Below, in pieces: positions 1-11,374 of a stretch of 64,000 nt of DNA. A program made the position numbers and the translations under genes. The number at the start of each line of letters is the position of its first letter. Within the stretch, counting starts at the first letter, position 1. Location of the stretch: contig NW_024748860.1 of NCBI RefSeq assembly GCF_018991925.1, positions 5,001 to 69,000 on the forward strand, written 5' to 3'. The notes beneath the pieces were generated by a model. That model searched no databases. It worked only from the letters and a program-made list of their open reading frames with translations, and was not told the origin of the DNA. Origin of the DNA: Homarus americanus (taxonomy: Eukaryota; Arthropoda; Malacostraca; Decapoda; Nephropidae).

Positions 1-48
1 TTTTTGTGATTTTGTGTTTTACGTGCATTTTTTTGATATAGTGTGCGT

Positions 49-50
<2 letters not shown>

Positions 51-92
<42 letters not shown>
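51..92. repeat. (CT)n microsatellite
   Basis: Pure CT dinucleotide run of about 21 units. Confidence 0.97.
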
Positions 93-93
<1 letters not shown>

Positions 94-405
94 ATAGCGA
101 CAGAGATAAGACACTTTATTAAACAAACTCGACACAACCTTACACTCACATCTCATAAACCGAAACAAAAGGAACGTCTTAGGTTAACTCTAGAGATAAA
201 TGTCATAACCAAAAGAACGACTTCGTTGTTTCTACAAAATAACCAAAAATAACTCTAAACAACGACATGATATTACAAAAAGAGAAATATCCATCAATAA
301 AGGCCAATAAAGGCGGAATTTTGGGCAGACTAGATCCATGTATTGACTTTGTTTCAGTTTACGGAAAAGAAATTGAATGTGATTTAGTATAAGATCAAAG
401 TTATT

Positions 406-407
<2 letters not shown>
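93..407. other. Unique A/T-rich spacer
   Basis: Non-repetitive sequence between two CT runs. I see no coding, RNA or mobile-element signal in it. Confidence 0.6.

Positions 408-462
<55 letters not shown>
408..462. repeat. (TC)n microsatellite
   Basis: Pure TC run of about 27 units. Confidence 0.97.
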
Positions 463-466
<4 letters not shown>

Positions 467-787
467 GATGATGGATGCAAGTGTTTCCTCACCCACCCAC
501 CTGTAAGTGTGAAGCAGGTTAGGTGTTGCACCATCTCATGTCAATGAGGAGGAGAGATAATTGAGAACAGGAGGGAGAGGCAGCAGTGTGAAATGAGGCA
601 GGAGAGAGACACAGGGCAGGAAGATAGAGTGGCAGGGAGGCTGAGAGGCAGGATGGGGCAGGACAGTTTGAAAGAGGCATCTTGTAAAAAGACACAGGCG
701 ATCAAAAGCAATCCACAGTCACACTACTACTGATTAATATTTGGTCCTCCCTTCACTTCCATAGCCCATTATTTTCATCCTCCGGTT
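463..787. other. Spacer with purine-rich stretch
   Basis: Mostly unique sequence. About 540-680 is G/A-rich with loose repeats of GGCAGGA. No gene seen. Confidence 0.6.
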
Positions 788-1005
788 CATTGGAAGACAA
801 AAGAACTAATACCAGTATATCATCCACTCTACCACCAACTATAGAACATCGAGAATACATTATCTCCAACAAACATATATTGGACAGACCATGTTACCTC
901 GCATGGACGACACTAAACAACAAACAGCTACATAGTCACCTAAGAATAGCAACCATGACGCTGGCGAGCAGCAGGAAAAGGTATAACGATAGTCTCCAGA
1001 CAAAC
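788..1005 (+). pseudogene. Relic of non-LTR retrotransposon C-terminus (family A)
   Basis: The DNA aligns by eye with the 3' coding part of the larger element at 50.6-53.7 kb (its part at about 53130-53360). The order of blocks is the same: a WEDK-TN start, a region matching the GHVTRM segment, a SHL-block and a KRY.DSL.TNL block near 975-1005. Reading frame 790-1068 happens to stay open, but family landmarks are scattered over more than one frame, so it is decayed. It is truncated on both sides, with no RT catalytic motif and no 3' tail visible. Homology is seen in the sequence; a dead insertion is inferred. Confidence 0.75.
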
Positions 1006-1243
1006 CTGAGACTTATATCTTGGGATCATGTTGAAAAACTATCTTTAGCCTCAGCTGATTTCTCTTAACTCTGGTCTGTCTATTACTACTCTCAGGTCCT
1101 TTGGTCTTAATATCTCTCACGAGCATCTCATCTCTACATGCCTCTTCCTGTCTCTCTGTTTATAGCCATGAAATAAAAAGCACCAGTCGACGTAACGAGA
1201 AATTGCTAGTAAGCTAAAGACGCTATAGAAATATTTAAAGATT
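1006..1243. other. Unique spacer
   Basis: Non-repetitive A/T-rich sequence after the relic. No feature seen. Confidence 0.5.
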
Positions 1244-1320
1244 TAGTTCACCAGCGCACCCAATTAACGAGGATATATTATCCCCAGGCTCTACGGATCC
1301 TCGTTAAATTGGGTGAACTA
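1244..1320. repeat. Imperfect inverted repeat (hairpin)
   Basis: Left arm 1244-1274 and right arm 1297-1320 are reverse complements, with TAGTTCACC at the outer end and AACGAGGAT at the inner end. The left arm has a 6 to 7 base insertion. The loop is about 22 bases. No target duplication is obvious. It could be a short foldback element or a chance palindrome. Confidence 0.7.
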
Positions 1321-1609
1321 CATCAGGGAGTTGAGCTTGAATCGCTTCATCACCTTAGTTTAACACCTATAATGGTATGTAACCAACCACAACACCTTCT
1401 CCTCGACCCGTATATGAACCCTCCATCGACACGAACCCTGTAGTAAATATCGATTAAACACGACCGATTCTATCCACTCTACGACAGTTTTGGGGTGAAA
1501 TTTAGTGTCAAAGACCATGCAAATCAGCCTCACCTCTCACCTCCAACCTGTACCTGGGGTGAGGGTGGCAGTAACAATGAAGGGAAGGTGTATCGGGGGT
1601 AGAGACATG
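1321..1609. other. Unique spacer
   Basis: Non-repetitive sequence; no gene or element recognised. Confidence 0.5.
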
Positions 1610-1885
1610 AACAGACAGACAGACGAACGTAGAGATAAACAGATAGCAGAAAGACATAGAGATACTGAAATTAAAGAGAGAGAAAGTATGCAAAATAAAG
1701 ACAGAATAATTGAATTTTACTATAGAAAGCAAATAAAAAAGAGTTTTAGACGTGGAAGGATAGACAGAGATGAGAGACAGACAAAGACAGAGAAGGGCGC
1801 AAGATAAAAAAGATGACAGACAGACATATAGAGACAGACAGATGAAGACAGACAGATAGAAGACAGACGAAAAGACAGACATAAA
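1610..1885. repeat. Degenerate (GACA)n / purine-rich tract
   Basis: Repeated GACAGACAGA, AGAGAGA and AGATAGA motifs, strongly A/G-biased. Open frames on both strands here follow from this bias. Confidence 0.75.
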
Positions 1886-1954
1886 ATTGGACAGCCCAGC
1901 TACAGGACTGACGGCATCCTCTCTGATGTAAGATATTTATTCTGTCAGTTGGTT

Positions 1955-4900
1955 TTGAGACGTGGTGGAGAGGGTTGATGGGAGTGTTGGTGTGTTGTGG
2001 TGGGGGAGGTGTTGTGGTGGTGGGGAGGTGTTGTGGTGGTGGGGGGGAGGTGTGTTGTGGTGGTGGGGAGGTGTGGTGTGGTGTGGTGGAGGAGGTGTTG
2101 TGGTGGTGGGGGAGGGTGTTGTGGTGGTGGGGGAGGGTGTTGTGGTGGTGGGGAGGTGTTGTGGTGGTGGGGAGGGTGTTGTGGTGGGGGAGAGGTGTTT
2201 GTGGTGGTGGGGGAGGTGTGTGGTGGTGGGGAGGGTGTTGTGGTGGTGGGAGAGTGTTGTGCAGTGGGGAGAGGTGTTGTGGTGGTGGGGGGGTGTTGTG
2301 GTGGTGGGGGTTGTGGAGGTGGGGAGGGTTGTGGGTGGGGGAGGGTGTTGTGGTGGTGGGGGAGGGTTGTGGGGATGAGGGTGTTGTGGTGGTGGGGAGG
2401 GTGTTGTGGTGGTGAGGGAGGGTGTTGTGGTGGTGGGGAGGGTGTTGTGGTGGTGGGGGAGGTGTTGTGTGTGTTGGTGGGGGAGGTGTTGTGGTGGTGG
2501 GGAGGGTGTTGTGGTGGTGGGGAGGGTGTTGTGGTGGTGGGGAGGTGTGGTGGTGGGGTGGGGTGTTGTGGTGGTGGGAGGTGTGTGGTGGTGGGGGTGT
2601 TGTGGTGGTGGGGAGGGTGTTGTGGTGGTGGGGGTGTTGTGGTGGTGGGGGGTGTTGTGGTGGGTGGGGAGGTGTTGTGGTGGTGGGAAGGTGTTGTGGC
2701 AGTGGGAGGTGTTGTGGTGGTGGGGAGGGTGTTGTGGTGGTGGTGGGGAGGGTGTTGTGGTGGTGGGAGGTGTTGTGGTGGTGGGGAGGTGTGGTGGGGA
2801 GGTGTTGTGGTGGTGGGGGGGTGTTGTGGTGGTGGGAGGGGTGTTGTGGTGGTGGGGAGAGGTGTTGTGGTGGTGGGGAGGGGTGTTGTGGTGGTGGGGA
2901 GGTGTTGTGGTGGTGGGAGGTGTTTGTGGTGGTGGGGGGAGGGTGTTGTGGTGGTGGGGAGGGTGTTGTGGTGGTGGGGGGGTGTTGTGTGGTGGTGGGG
3001 AGGGTTGTGGTGGTGGGGAGGTGTTGGGTGGTGGTGGGGAGGGAGGGTTGTGGTGGTGGGGAGGTGTTGTGGTGGTGGGGGTTGTGGGGTGGGGGGAGGG
3101 TTGTGGGGTGGGGAGGTGTTGTGGTGGTGGGGGAGGTTGTGGGTGGGAGGTGTTGTGGTGGTGGGGAGGGGTGTTGTGGTGGTGAGGAGGGTTGTAGGGG
3201 TGGGGGAGGGTGTTGTGGTGGTGGGGGAGGGTGTTGTGGTGGTGGGGTGTTGTGTGGTGGGGGAGGGTGTTGTGGTGGTGGGGAGGTGTTGTGGTGGTGG
3301 GGAGGGTGTTGTGGTGGTGGGGAGGGGTGTTGTGGTGGTGGGGAGGGTGCTGGTGGTGGGAGGTGTTGTGGTGGTGGGGAGGGTGTTGTGTGGGGGAGGT
3401 GAGTGGTGGGGAGGTGTTGTGGTGGTGGGGAGGTGTTGTGGTGGTGGGAGGTGTTGTGGAGTGGGAGGGTGTTGTGGTGGTGGGGGAGGGTGTGGTGGTG
3501 GGGAGGGTGTTGTGGTGGTGGGGAGGTGTTGTGGTGGTGGGGGTTGTGGTGGTGGGGGTGTTGTGGTGGGGTGGTGGGGGGTGTTGTGGTGGTGGGGGTG
3601 TTGTGGTGGTGGGGTGTGTGGTGGTGGGGAGGTGTTGTGGTGGTGGGGAGGGTGTTGTGGTGGTGGTGGGAGGTGTTGTGGTGGTGGGAGGGTGTTGTGG
3701 TGGTGGGGAGGTGTTGTGTGGTGGGAGGGTGTTGTGTGGTGGTGGGGAGGTGTTGTGGTGGTGGGGAGGGTGTTGTGGTGGTGGGAGGTGTTGTGGTGGT
3801 GGGAGGGTGTTGTGTGGTGGGGGGATGTTGTGGTGGTGGGGAGGGTGTTGTGGTGGTGGGGAGTGTTGTGGTGGTGGAGGTGTTGTGGTGGTGGGGGAGG
3901 GTGTTGTGGTGGTGGAGTGGGGAGGGTGTTGAGAGGTGGGGGAGGGTGTGGTGGTGGGGTGTTGTGGTGGTGGGGAGATGTTGTGGTGGTGGGGAGGTGT
4001 TGTGGTGGTGGGGAGGTGTGTGGTGGTGGTGGAGGTGTTGTGGTGGTGGGGGGTGTTGTGGTGGTGGGGAGGTGTGGTGGTGGGGAGGTGTTGTGGTGGT
4101 GGGAGGGTGTTGTGGTGGTGGGGTGTTGTGGTGGTGGGGAGGGTGTGTGGTGGTGGGAGGGGGTGTTGTGGTGGTGGGGAGGGGGTGTTGTGGTGGTGGG
4201 GAGGGGGGTGTTGTGGTGGTGGGGAGGTGTTGTGGTGGTGGGGAGGGTGTTGTGGGTGGTGGGAGGGTGTTGTGGGTGGTGGGGAGGGGGGTGTTGTGGT
4301 GGTGGGGGAGGTGTTGTGGTGGTGGGGAGGGTGTTGTGGTGGTGGGGTGTGTTGTGGTGGTGGGGAGGGGTGTTGTGGCAGTGGGGAGGTGTTTGTGGTG
4401 GTGGGGGAGGGTGTTGTGGTGGTGGGGGAGGTGTTGTGGTGGTGGGGGAGGTGTTGTGGTGGTGGGGAGGGTGTTGTGGTGGTGGGAGGTGTTGTGGTGG
4501 GGAGGTGTTGTGGTGGTGGTGGGGTGTGTGTGGTGGGGGGGGGTGGTGGTGGGGGGTGTGTGGTGGGGAGGGTGTGTGGTGGTGGGGTGTGTGGTGTGGG
4601 GAGGTGGTGGGTGGGGATGGTGGTGGGGAGGTGTTGTGGTGGTGGGGAGGTGTTGTGGTGGTGGGGAGGGTGTTGTGATGGTGGGAGGGTGTTGTGGTGG
4701 TGGGGAGGGTGTGGTGGTGGGGGAGGTGTTATGGTGGTGGGGGAGGGTTGTTGTGATGGTGGGAGGGTGTTGTGGTGGGGGTGTGTGGTGGGGGAGGTGT
4801 GGGTGGTGGGGAGAGTGCAGGTGGTGGGGGAGGTGTTGTGGTGGTGGGGAGGGTGTTGTGGTGGTGGGGGAGGGTGTTGTGATGGTGGGGGTGTTGTGGT

Positions 4901-5520
4901 GGTGGGGAGGGTGTTTGTGGTGGTGGGGGAGGTGTGTGGTGGGAGGTGGTGATGGTGGGGGCGTTGTGATGGTGGGGGAGGGTGTTGTGGTGGTGGGAGG
5001 GGTGTTGTCGTGGTGGGAGGTGTTGTGATGGTGGGGGAGGGTGTTGTGATGGGGGAGGTGTGTGTGGTGGGGGAGGGTGTTGTGGTGGTGGGAGGGTGTT
5101 GGTGGTGGGGAGGGGTGTTGTGATGGTGGGGAGGGTGTTGTGATGGTGGGGGGTGTTGTTGTGGTGGTGGGGTGTTGTGGTGGTGGGGAGGTGTTGTGGT
5201 GGTGGGGGGTGTTGTGGTGGTGGGGGGAGGTGTTGTGGTGGTGGGGAGGGTGTTGTGGTGGTGGGGGTGTTGTGGTGGTGGGGGAGGTGTTGTGGTGGTG
5301 GGGAGGTGTTGTGGTGGTGGGGGTGTTGTGTGGTGTGGTGGGGAGGTGTTGTGGTGTGGTGGGGGGTGTTGTGGTGGTGGGGAAGGTGTTGTGTGGTGGG
5401 GGAGGTGTTGTGGTGGTGGGATGGGGTGTTGTGGTGGTGGGGGGGTATTGTGGTGGTGGGGAGGTGTTGTGGTGGAAGGGAAGAGTGTTGTGGTGGAAAG
5501 TGGGATGCTGTGATTGGGAT
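1955..5520. repeat. G-rich minisatellite, about 3.5 kb
   Basis: About 180 imperfect copies of a 17 to 21 bp unit built on GTGTTGTGGTGGTGGGGAGG. G and T make up nearly the whole plus strand, with almost no C. Variants change the number of Gs (3 to 7) or replace GGTGG by GATGG, the latter concentrated at 4670-5160. The tract is rich in runs of three or more G and so could form G-quadruplexes. The array gives very long stop-free frames in all three plus frames, which should not be read as genes. Confidence 0.97.
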
Positions 5521-5525
5521 GGTTG

Positions 5526-5640
5526 AGCTCTAGGTTAGGTTAGGTCCAGGTCAGGTTAGGTCAGGTCAGGTTAGGTTAGGTTAGAGTTAGGTCAGGTCAG
5601 GTCCAGAGGTCAGGTCAGGTCAGGTTAGGTTAGGTTAGAT
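5526..5640. repeat. Interstitial TTAGG/TCAGG repeat
   Basis: Irregular alternation of GGTTA, GGTCA and GGTCCA pentamers and hexamers, a degenerate form of the arthropod telomere motif TTAGG. It directly follows the G-rich array. Confidence 0.85.
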
Positions 5641-5833
5641 CTAATAGTTATAATCTGGCCATAGATCTTGACTTATGACATACAACAATAGACTCATTTA
5701 ATTCAAGTATGGTAGAAAACCTAAATTAAAACAGCAGAGAACCATGGGCGAACCTTAGGAACGCCATTGTTTACCTCTAAGTGTGAGGAATATGTATAGA
5801 TTGGTGAAAAATGATTAGTAATGAGAACATACT

Positions 5834-5834
<1 letters not shown>
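5641..5834. other. Unique spacer
   Basis: Ordinary A/T-rich sequence; nothing recognised. Confidence 0.5.
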
Positions 5835-5891
<57 letters not shown>

Positions 5892-5905
5892 CACACACAC
5901 ACACT

Positions 5906-5959
<54 letters not shown>
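5835..5959. repeat. (AC)n microsatellite
   Basis: Two long AC runs separated by a short interruption containing ACTCC and ACTCATAC. Confidence 0.97.
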
Positions 5960-5962
<3 letters not shown>

Positions 5963-6297
5963 TATCGTCCAAGTGTCAGTGTAAACATTCACCTTAATCG
6001 CGCGTAAACTGTGAAGGAACATTAAGTAGAGCAACAGTTATATCTCTTATGCAGTCTTACGTAATTCAATCTGTCTTCACTGTGTACAACTTGACATTAT
6101 CTTTATATATGTCGGTGTGTTTCCATTGATGGGGACACGTCATCGTTGTTTATGACTTCATTTGTCAACCTGGTGTCGTCACTCGTTAACGTTGGGCAAC
6201 TCAGTGACCCCATCCATGAATGGTAGACGATGACGTCACGTAATTATCCTCGCTGATTGGTTAGTGTGAGACGACTGTTATGGTCGTGACGATGATT
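5960..6297. other. Unique spacer with a TGACGTCA site
   Basis: Non-repetitive sequence. A perfect CRE-type palindrome TGACGTCA lies at 6231-6238. No gene seen. Confidence 0.5.
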
Positions 6298-6348
6298 AAC
6301 AATAATAATAATAATAATAAGAATAAGAAGAAGAAAGAAAGAAGAAGA
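6298..6348. repeat. (AAT)n/(AAG)n tract
   Basis: AAT units grading into AAG and GAAA units. Confidence 0.9.
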
Positions 6349-6349
6349 T

Positions 6350-6517
6350 ACATATGTGGGGTATTACACCACATCAGGCCCTCATACACCATCTGTGGGG
6401 AAGTACTACACCATCAAGCCCTCAACACCACCTGTGAGGAACTAGTACTCACGTGATGCCTCCCTAACGCCACCTGTGGGGAGTTACTACACTACGTCTG
6501 CTGTTCAACACTTCAGC
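6350..6517. repeat. Diverged tandem repeat, about 40 bp unit
   Basis: Four imperfect copies, each beginning TGTGGGG or TGTGAGG, then a TACTACAC-like block, then CCCTCA/CCCTAA and CACCA. Confidence 0.7.
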
Positions 6518-6564
6518 TCACATGATCTACGTGTGTAAAAATTAATCTGTATGCTCACTGTATG

Positions 6565-6681
6565 TTCCTTCACCTTTCTCTAATGAAGGCTTTTGTTAAA
6601 CCACCACTGTATGTAATAAGTCATTTATGTCCAATGTATATTTTCAACCTTCGGGCTGCAAACTTTTTAAATAAACCGTTA

Positions 6682-6741
<60 letters not shown>
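6565..6741 (+). mobile_element. 3' end of non-LTR retrotransposon (family B)
   Basis: From about 6610 the sequence matches the 3' untranslated end of the element at 35105-35900. Both have a TGTATATTTTCAACC block, then GGCTGCAA, then AATAAACCGTT, and both end in ATT repeats. Here the tail is expanded to about 20 ATT units (6681-6741). No coding part is left. The shared 3' end is seen directly; the 5' limit is uncertain. Confidence 0.75.
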
Positions 6742-7016
6742 TACATACATGCATACGTAAACAAATAGATGGACGAACAGACAAACAGCCAGACCGAAAG
6801 ACCAACCGAGAGAGAGAGAGAAAGAGATAATAGTCCTTAAATCTAGTAGGAGACAAAGTAACAGCCCAGACCAACGTACAGTACTTAACAATCAATATAC
6901 TGGGTGGTGATGAGGGTGGCGGACCTTAAGTTGGCCGGGTCCTGGGGCGGTGCTTATTGTTCCAGCTGTGAGGAGTCTTTGAGAGGCTTCCTGGAAGGTC
7001 AGTGTTGTGGTGCCAG

Positions 7017-7017
<1 letters not shown>
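6742..7017. other. Unique spacer
   Basis: Short purine-rich stretch (6790-6830), otherwise non-repetitive. No gene seen. Confidence 0.5.

Positions 7018-7049
<32 letters not shown>
7018..7049. repeat. (CT)n microsatellite
   Basis: Pure CT run, about 16 units. Confidence 0.95.
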
Positions 7050-7052
<3 letters not shown>

Positions 7053-7631
7053 ACACCCACAGCCATCACTTCGTCAGCTCCTACTATACACAGCTGAGGC
7101 TTTATGACAGGGAGCCGACACTTATACGTAAGTTAAAGCTCTTTGCTAATCTACTGTAATATGATAACGTAATGCGTCTTTGTTCAGTAGAGTCTCTTAA
7201 TAAATTTCAACTCATTTTGTATCTGTCTCTCTTCTTTTGTGGCGACGTGAGTGAAGCAGATGGATTAGGTTCTCGCGTTGTCAATTAAGTAGGAGTTTTG
7301 TCTTGTTCCATTATGGATTCGGTGCGTGGATCAACGAAACATTGTGAAGCCGGGTAATGAATCTTCGAACCCTTGGAAGAGAACCTGTCCCTTTGAATTC
7401 TAGATGAGGTCGTTCAACCTCCCTCTTCTTCCCTCCCTCCCAACCTTTTAGTGGTGCGAAGACAGTGAAAGGGAAGATGTCAGGGTTTCTCAATTCCTCT
7501 GTCCATTGTCCAGCCACCATTAAAAGACTGAAGGTGGCGGGTGAGGAGGAGGAGCAGTGATGGGAGGGGGACTTCTCGGGCGTCTCTCTATCGTAAATAC
7601 AAGGTTGGGTGTGATGGGTGTGCAATAAATG

Positions 7632-7632
<1 letters not shown>
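7050..7632. other. Unique spacer
   Basis: Non-repetitive sequence. Minus-strand open frames here have no recognisable protein features. Confidence 0.5.

Positions 7633-7665
<33 letters not shown>
7633..7665. repeat. (GTT)n microsatellite
   Basis: Eleven GTT units. Confidence 0.95.
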
Positions 7666-7666
<1 letters not shown>

Positions 7667-7734
7667 CCTCCCAGTCCATAGCAACCTGTAAAAGTGATCA
7701 GTATTTTGGCGATATTTGGGAGTCTGGGGAAAGG

Positions 7735-8310
7735 GACCATGAGATAGCAGGGCCCTGAGTCGTGGAGGTGAAGGACCATTAAACATGAGAGGGCCCCCGA
7801 GTCGTGGCGGTGGGGAAGAACTCGAAAGGGCCCTTAGTCGTACAGATAAGGGGCCATTAGATAACAAGGGTCCGTGAGTGGGAAAAAGAAGGACAAATAA
7901 ACAGTAGGGGCCCTCAATATTGGAGGTGGGAGACACATTAATGGGGCCTCAATATTGGAGGTGGGAGACCCTTAACAGTAGGGGCCCTCAGTATTGGAGG
8001 TGGGGAGACACTAAACAGTGGGGCCCTCAATATTGGAGGTGGGAGACACTAAGCAGTAGGGCCCTCAGTATTGGAGGTGGGAGACACTAAACAGTAGGGG
8101 CCCTCAGTATTGGAGGTGGGAGACACTAAACAGAGGGCCCTCAGTATTGGAGTGGGAGGCACATTAAGCAGTGGGGCCCTCAGTATTGAGTGGGAGGCAC
8201 TAAGCAGTAGGGGCCCTCAGTATTGGAGGTGGGAGACATTACTAAACAGTAGGGGCCCTCAATATTGGAGGTGGGAGACACTTCAACAGTAGGGGCCCTG
8301 AGTCGTGGAG
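7735..8310. repeat. 39 bp minisatellite
   Basis: About 14 imperfect copies. Each holds GGGCCCTCAGTATTGGAGG, then GTGGGAGACACTAA and ACAGTA. The left copies (7735-7900) are the most diverged, with GAGTCGTGGAGG instead of CAGTATTGGAGG. One diverged copy of that type also closes the array near 8300. Confidence 0.93.
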
Positions 8311-8875
8311 GTGAGGAACACTATAGAGCCAGGTAGTGGGGGGGTGGGAGGGACTAAGTCGTAAAGGTAGAGCACTATTAGACGTCAGGAGGACCCGTGA
8401 CAAGTCAGGCCCGCCCATCACATCTGTCTTACTCGCTGCGGCCGTCACCTGATCCCCAGCAGGAGGGACGCGTCTTACCGTGAACTAAGAATGTGTCGCC
8501 GCCTCCCGCCTGACAGTCAAGGCATCTCATAACCTGCCAAGATCACGAGAGAGAACTACAATGGCTCTTACGATAAATATTTCCTCGTAAGTGCAGACGC
8601 AAAAATATCGTCCAAAAATAACAGGACAATAACACGGAGACTCTTAACTAATAGATACGTTCATTTAACACCACCTAGGAGATAAAATGGCCCTTAACTT
8701 AATATTTATACATTACCATCTAATATACACGTGACTATTCATCATAAGACAAAATCCTTCATATCATTATACATTATACATCAATAGTATTCAGAAAAGG
8801 CAATTGATTTAGTAAATATGATTGAATAACCCATGATAGATTTTATTAAATATTTATATCAACATTGTTTACACT
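8311..8875. other. Unique spacer
   Basis: Ordinary sequence, A/T-rich after 8560. No gene, RNA or element recognised. Confidence 0.5.
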
Positions 8876-8924
8876 AGGTTAGGTTAAGTTAGGTTAGGTT
8901 AGGTTAGGTTAGGTTAGGTTAGGT
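8876..8924 (+). repeat. Interstitial (TTAGG)n
   Basis: Nine to ten near-perfect TTAGG units on the plus strand, with one TTAAG variant. Confidence 0.95.
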
Positions 8925-9331
8925 GATAGTCTCTGGGTGGTTTGTGTCGTAGGCGGCGAGGAGTCATTATTACAGAAGGATAGTAAATTTTTAATGTCAG
9001 TAAATGTTTTGATAGCAGAGACGTGTAATCTTTTCAGTTATCAAAAATGAATCTCAGTTAATATTAAATCTTCGTAAAGGTTAGAAAGGTGACCAGGAGG
9101 CGATGGTGTCTGGAGGGTGCAGGGGGTGGGTGTCAGGAGGCAGGTGGGGTGTCAGGAGGTGGCAGGTGGGGTGGGAGGTGGTCAGTGGGTCCTCCTCACT
9201 TAATTTCCGACCAAACGCTTGAGTTTTTAGTGATATGGTAAAAATTCGTCTTAAGCAAGTTTGAGAATCTATAGAGTGTCTTGGTGGAGTGTTTATCGTA
9301 ACTCGTGTGTTTGTTGGTTATGACACACACA
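8925..9331. other. Spacer with short G-rich repeats
   Basis: Unique sequence. About 9110-9195 has several copies of GGTGTCAGGAGG and GCAGGTGGGG. No gene seen. Confidence 0.5.
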
Positions 9332-9531
9332 CACAGTCATCCCACAGTCATCACACAGTCATCGCCACAGTCATCACCACAGTCATCCCACAGTCATCAC
9401 CACAGTCATCCCCACAGTCATCACCACAGTCATCCCCACAGTCATCCCCACAGTCATCACCACAGTCATCCCCACAGTCATCACCACAGTCATCCCCACA
9501 GTCATCACCACAGTCATCGCCACACACTGTC
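9332..9531. repeat. 12 bp minisatellite
   Basis: About 15 copies of CCACAGTCATCA, alternating with a CCCCACAGTCAT variant. The unit is a multiple of three, so every frame stays open. Confidence 0.95.
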
Positions 9532-9564
9532 ATCACTATCATACATATCCTCACCACCACTACA

Positions 9565-9712
9565 TACCTGACCTAACCTGACCAGACCAACGTAACATGA
9601 CCTAGCCTAACCTAACACGACCTAGTCTAATGTAACATGACATACCCTAACCTAGCCTATCCTAGCCTTACCTAACCTAACCTAGCCTGACCCTAACCTG
9701 ACCTGACACCTC
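9565..9712 (-). repeat. Degenerate CCTAA/CCTGA telomere-like tract
   Basis: Scattered CCTAACCTGACC, CCTAGCCTAACC and related pentamers, i.e. TTAGG-type repeats on the minus strand. Confidence 0.8.
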
Positions 9713-10047
<335 letters not shown>

Positions 10048-10057
10048 TTCCCATATA

Positions 10058-10310
10058 TCAACCCCCAGAACCCTACCCCAGAACCCTCCTACCCCAGAAC
10101 CCACCCTGTACCCCAGAACCACCCCCACTCCAGAACCCACCCTCCCAGAACCCACCCCTGCCCCAGAACCCACCCCTACCCCAGAACCCACCCCACCCCA
10201 GAACCCCACCCCTACCCCAGAACCCACCCCTCCCCCAGAACCCACCCCACCTCCTCAGAACCCACCCCTACCCCAGAACCCACCCTACCCCAGAAACCCA
10301 CCCCTCACAC
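10058..10310. repeat. 18 bp C-rich minisatellite
   Basis: About 14 copies of a unit built on CCCAGAACCCACCCCTAC, with length variants. Confidence 0.95.
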
Positions 10311-10447
10311 CTTGCCATCAGTTCAAAACATCCAATACCTTCATCTTGTGACAAGGGACGACGCCCTAGTGAACAGTCTTGACAACAACACTCTCTCATC
10401 TCCCTCTACTTTTTGGTTGGGAAAATATTGCGTTGACTCTGAAATAT
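10311..10447. other. Short unique spacer
   Basis: Non-repetitive junction between two C-rich arrays. Confidence 0.5.
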
Positions 10448-11340
10448 GTGGTGCCACCCTCTCACCCTCTTAGCCACCCTCTCACCCCTTGTGCCACCCT
10501 CTCACCCCCCCTTGTGTCTTCCTCCCTTCCACCCTCTTTGGTCACCCTCTCACCCCTCTTGTGCCACCCTCTCTCACCCCCTGCCACCCTCTCACCCCTT
10601 GTGCCACCCTCTCAACCCTTGTGTCTTCCTCTCACCCCCTTGTGCACTCTCAACCCCTTGCCCACCCCCCTTGTGCCACCTCTCACCCCTTGGCACCCTC
10701 CTCACCCCCCTTTGCCACCTCTCACCCTTGTGCCACCTCTCAACCCCCTTGTGTCTCTCCTCACCCCCCCTTGTGCCACCCTCTCAACCCCTTGTGTACC
10801 CCTCTCACCCCCTTGTGCCACCCCCTCTCACCCTCTTGTGCCAACTCTCTCACCCCCCTGGTCACCCCTCTCACCCACCTTGTGTCTTCCTCTCACCCTC
10901 CTGTCTCCATTGTGCCACCTTTCACCCCCTTGTGCCACCCTCCCACCCCTTGTGCCACCCTCCCACCCCCTTGTGCACTCTCCCTTCTCCTCTGCCACCC
11001 TTTCACCCCCAGCCACTCTTTTCACCCCCTTGTACCCCCTCTCACCCCCTTGTGCCACCCTCCCACCCCCCTTGTGCCACCTCTCACCACCCCTTGTGCC
11101 ACCCCTCCACCCTCCTTGTGCCACCCTTTCACCCCCTTGTGCCACTCTTTCACCCCCCTTGTGCCACCTCCCACCCTCTTGTGCCACCCTTTCACCCTCT
11201 TGTGCCAACCTTTCTCCCCTTGTACCAACCCTCTCACCTTCTTGTGCCACCCCCACCCCTTGTGCCACCCTTTCACCCCCTTGTCACCCCCCCACCCCCT
11301 TGTGCTCACTCTCACCCCCCTTGTGCCACCTCCTCTCTCT
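10448..11340. repeat. C-rich minisatellite, about 21 bp unit
   Basis: About 40 imperfect copies of CTTGTGCCACCCTCTCACCC with variants CTTGTGTCTTCC and TTTCACCC. Pyrimidine-rich plus strand. Confidence 0.95.
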
Positions 11341-11374
11341 TGTACCTATGTCCCTACACTTTCTTGTTTTCTTT

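Noticed and set aside
1997..4678. An 893-codon open frame and overlapping long frames
   Set aside because: They come from a G/T-rich minisatellite that almost lacks stop triplets. All three plus frames are open, and the protein is only V, G, W, C and L.
8876..8924. A chromosome end (true telomere)
   Set aside because: The tract is under 50 bp and flanked by unique sequence on both sides, so it is interstitial.
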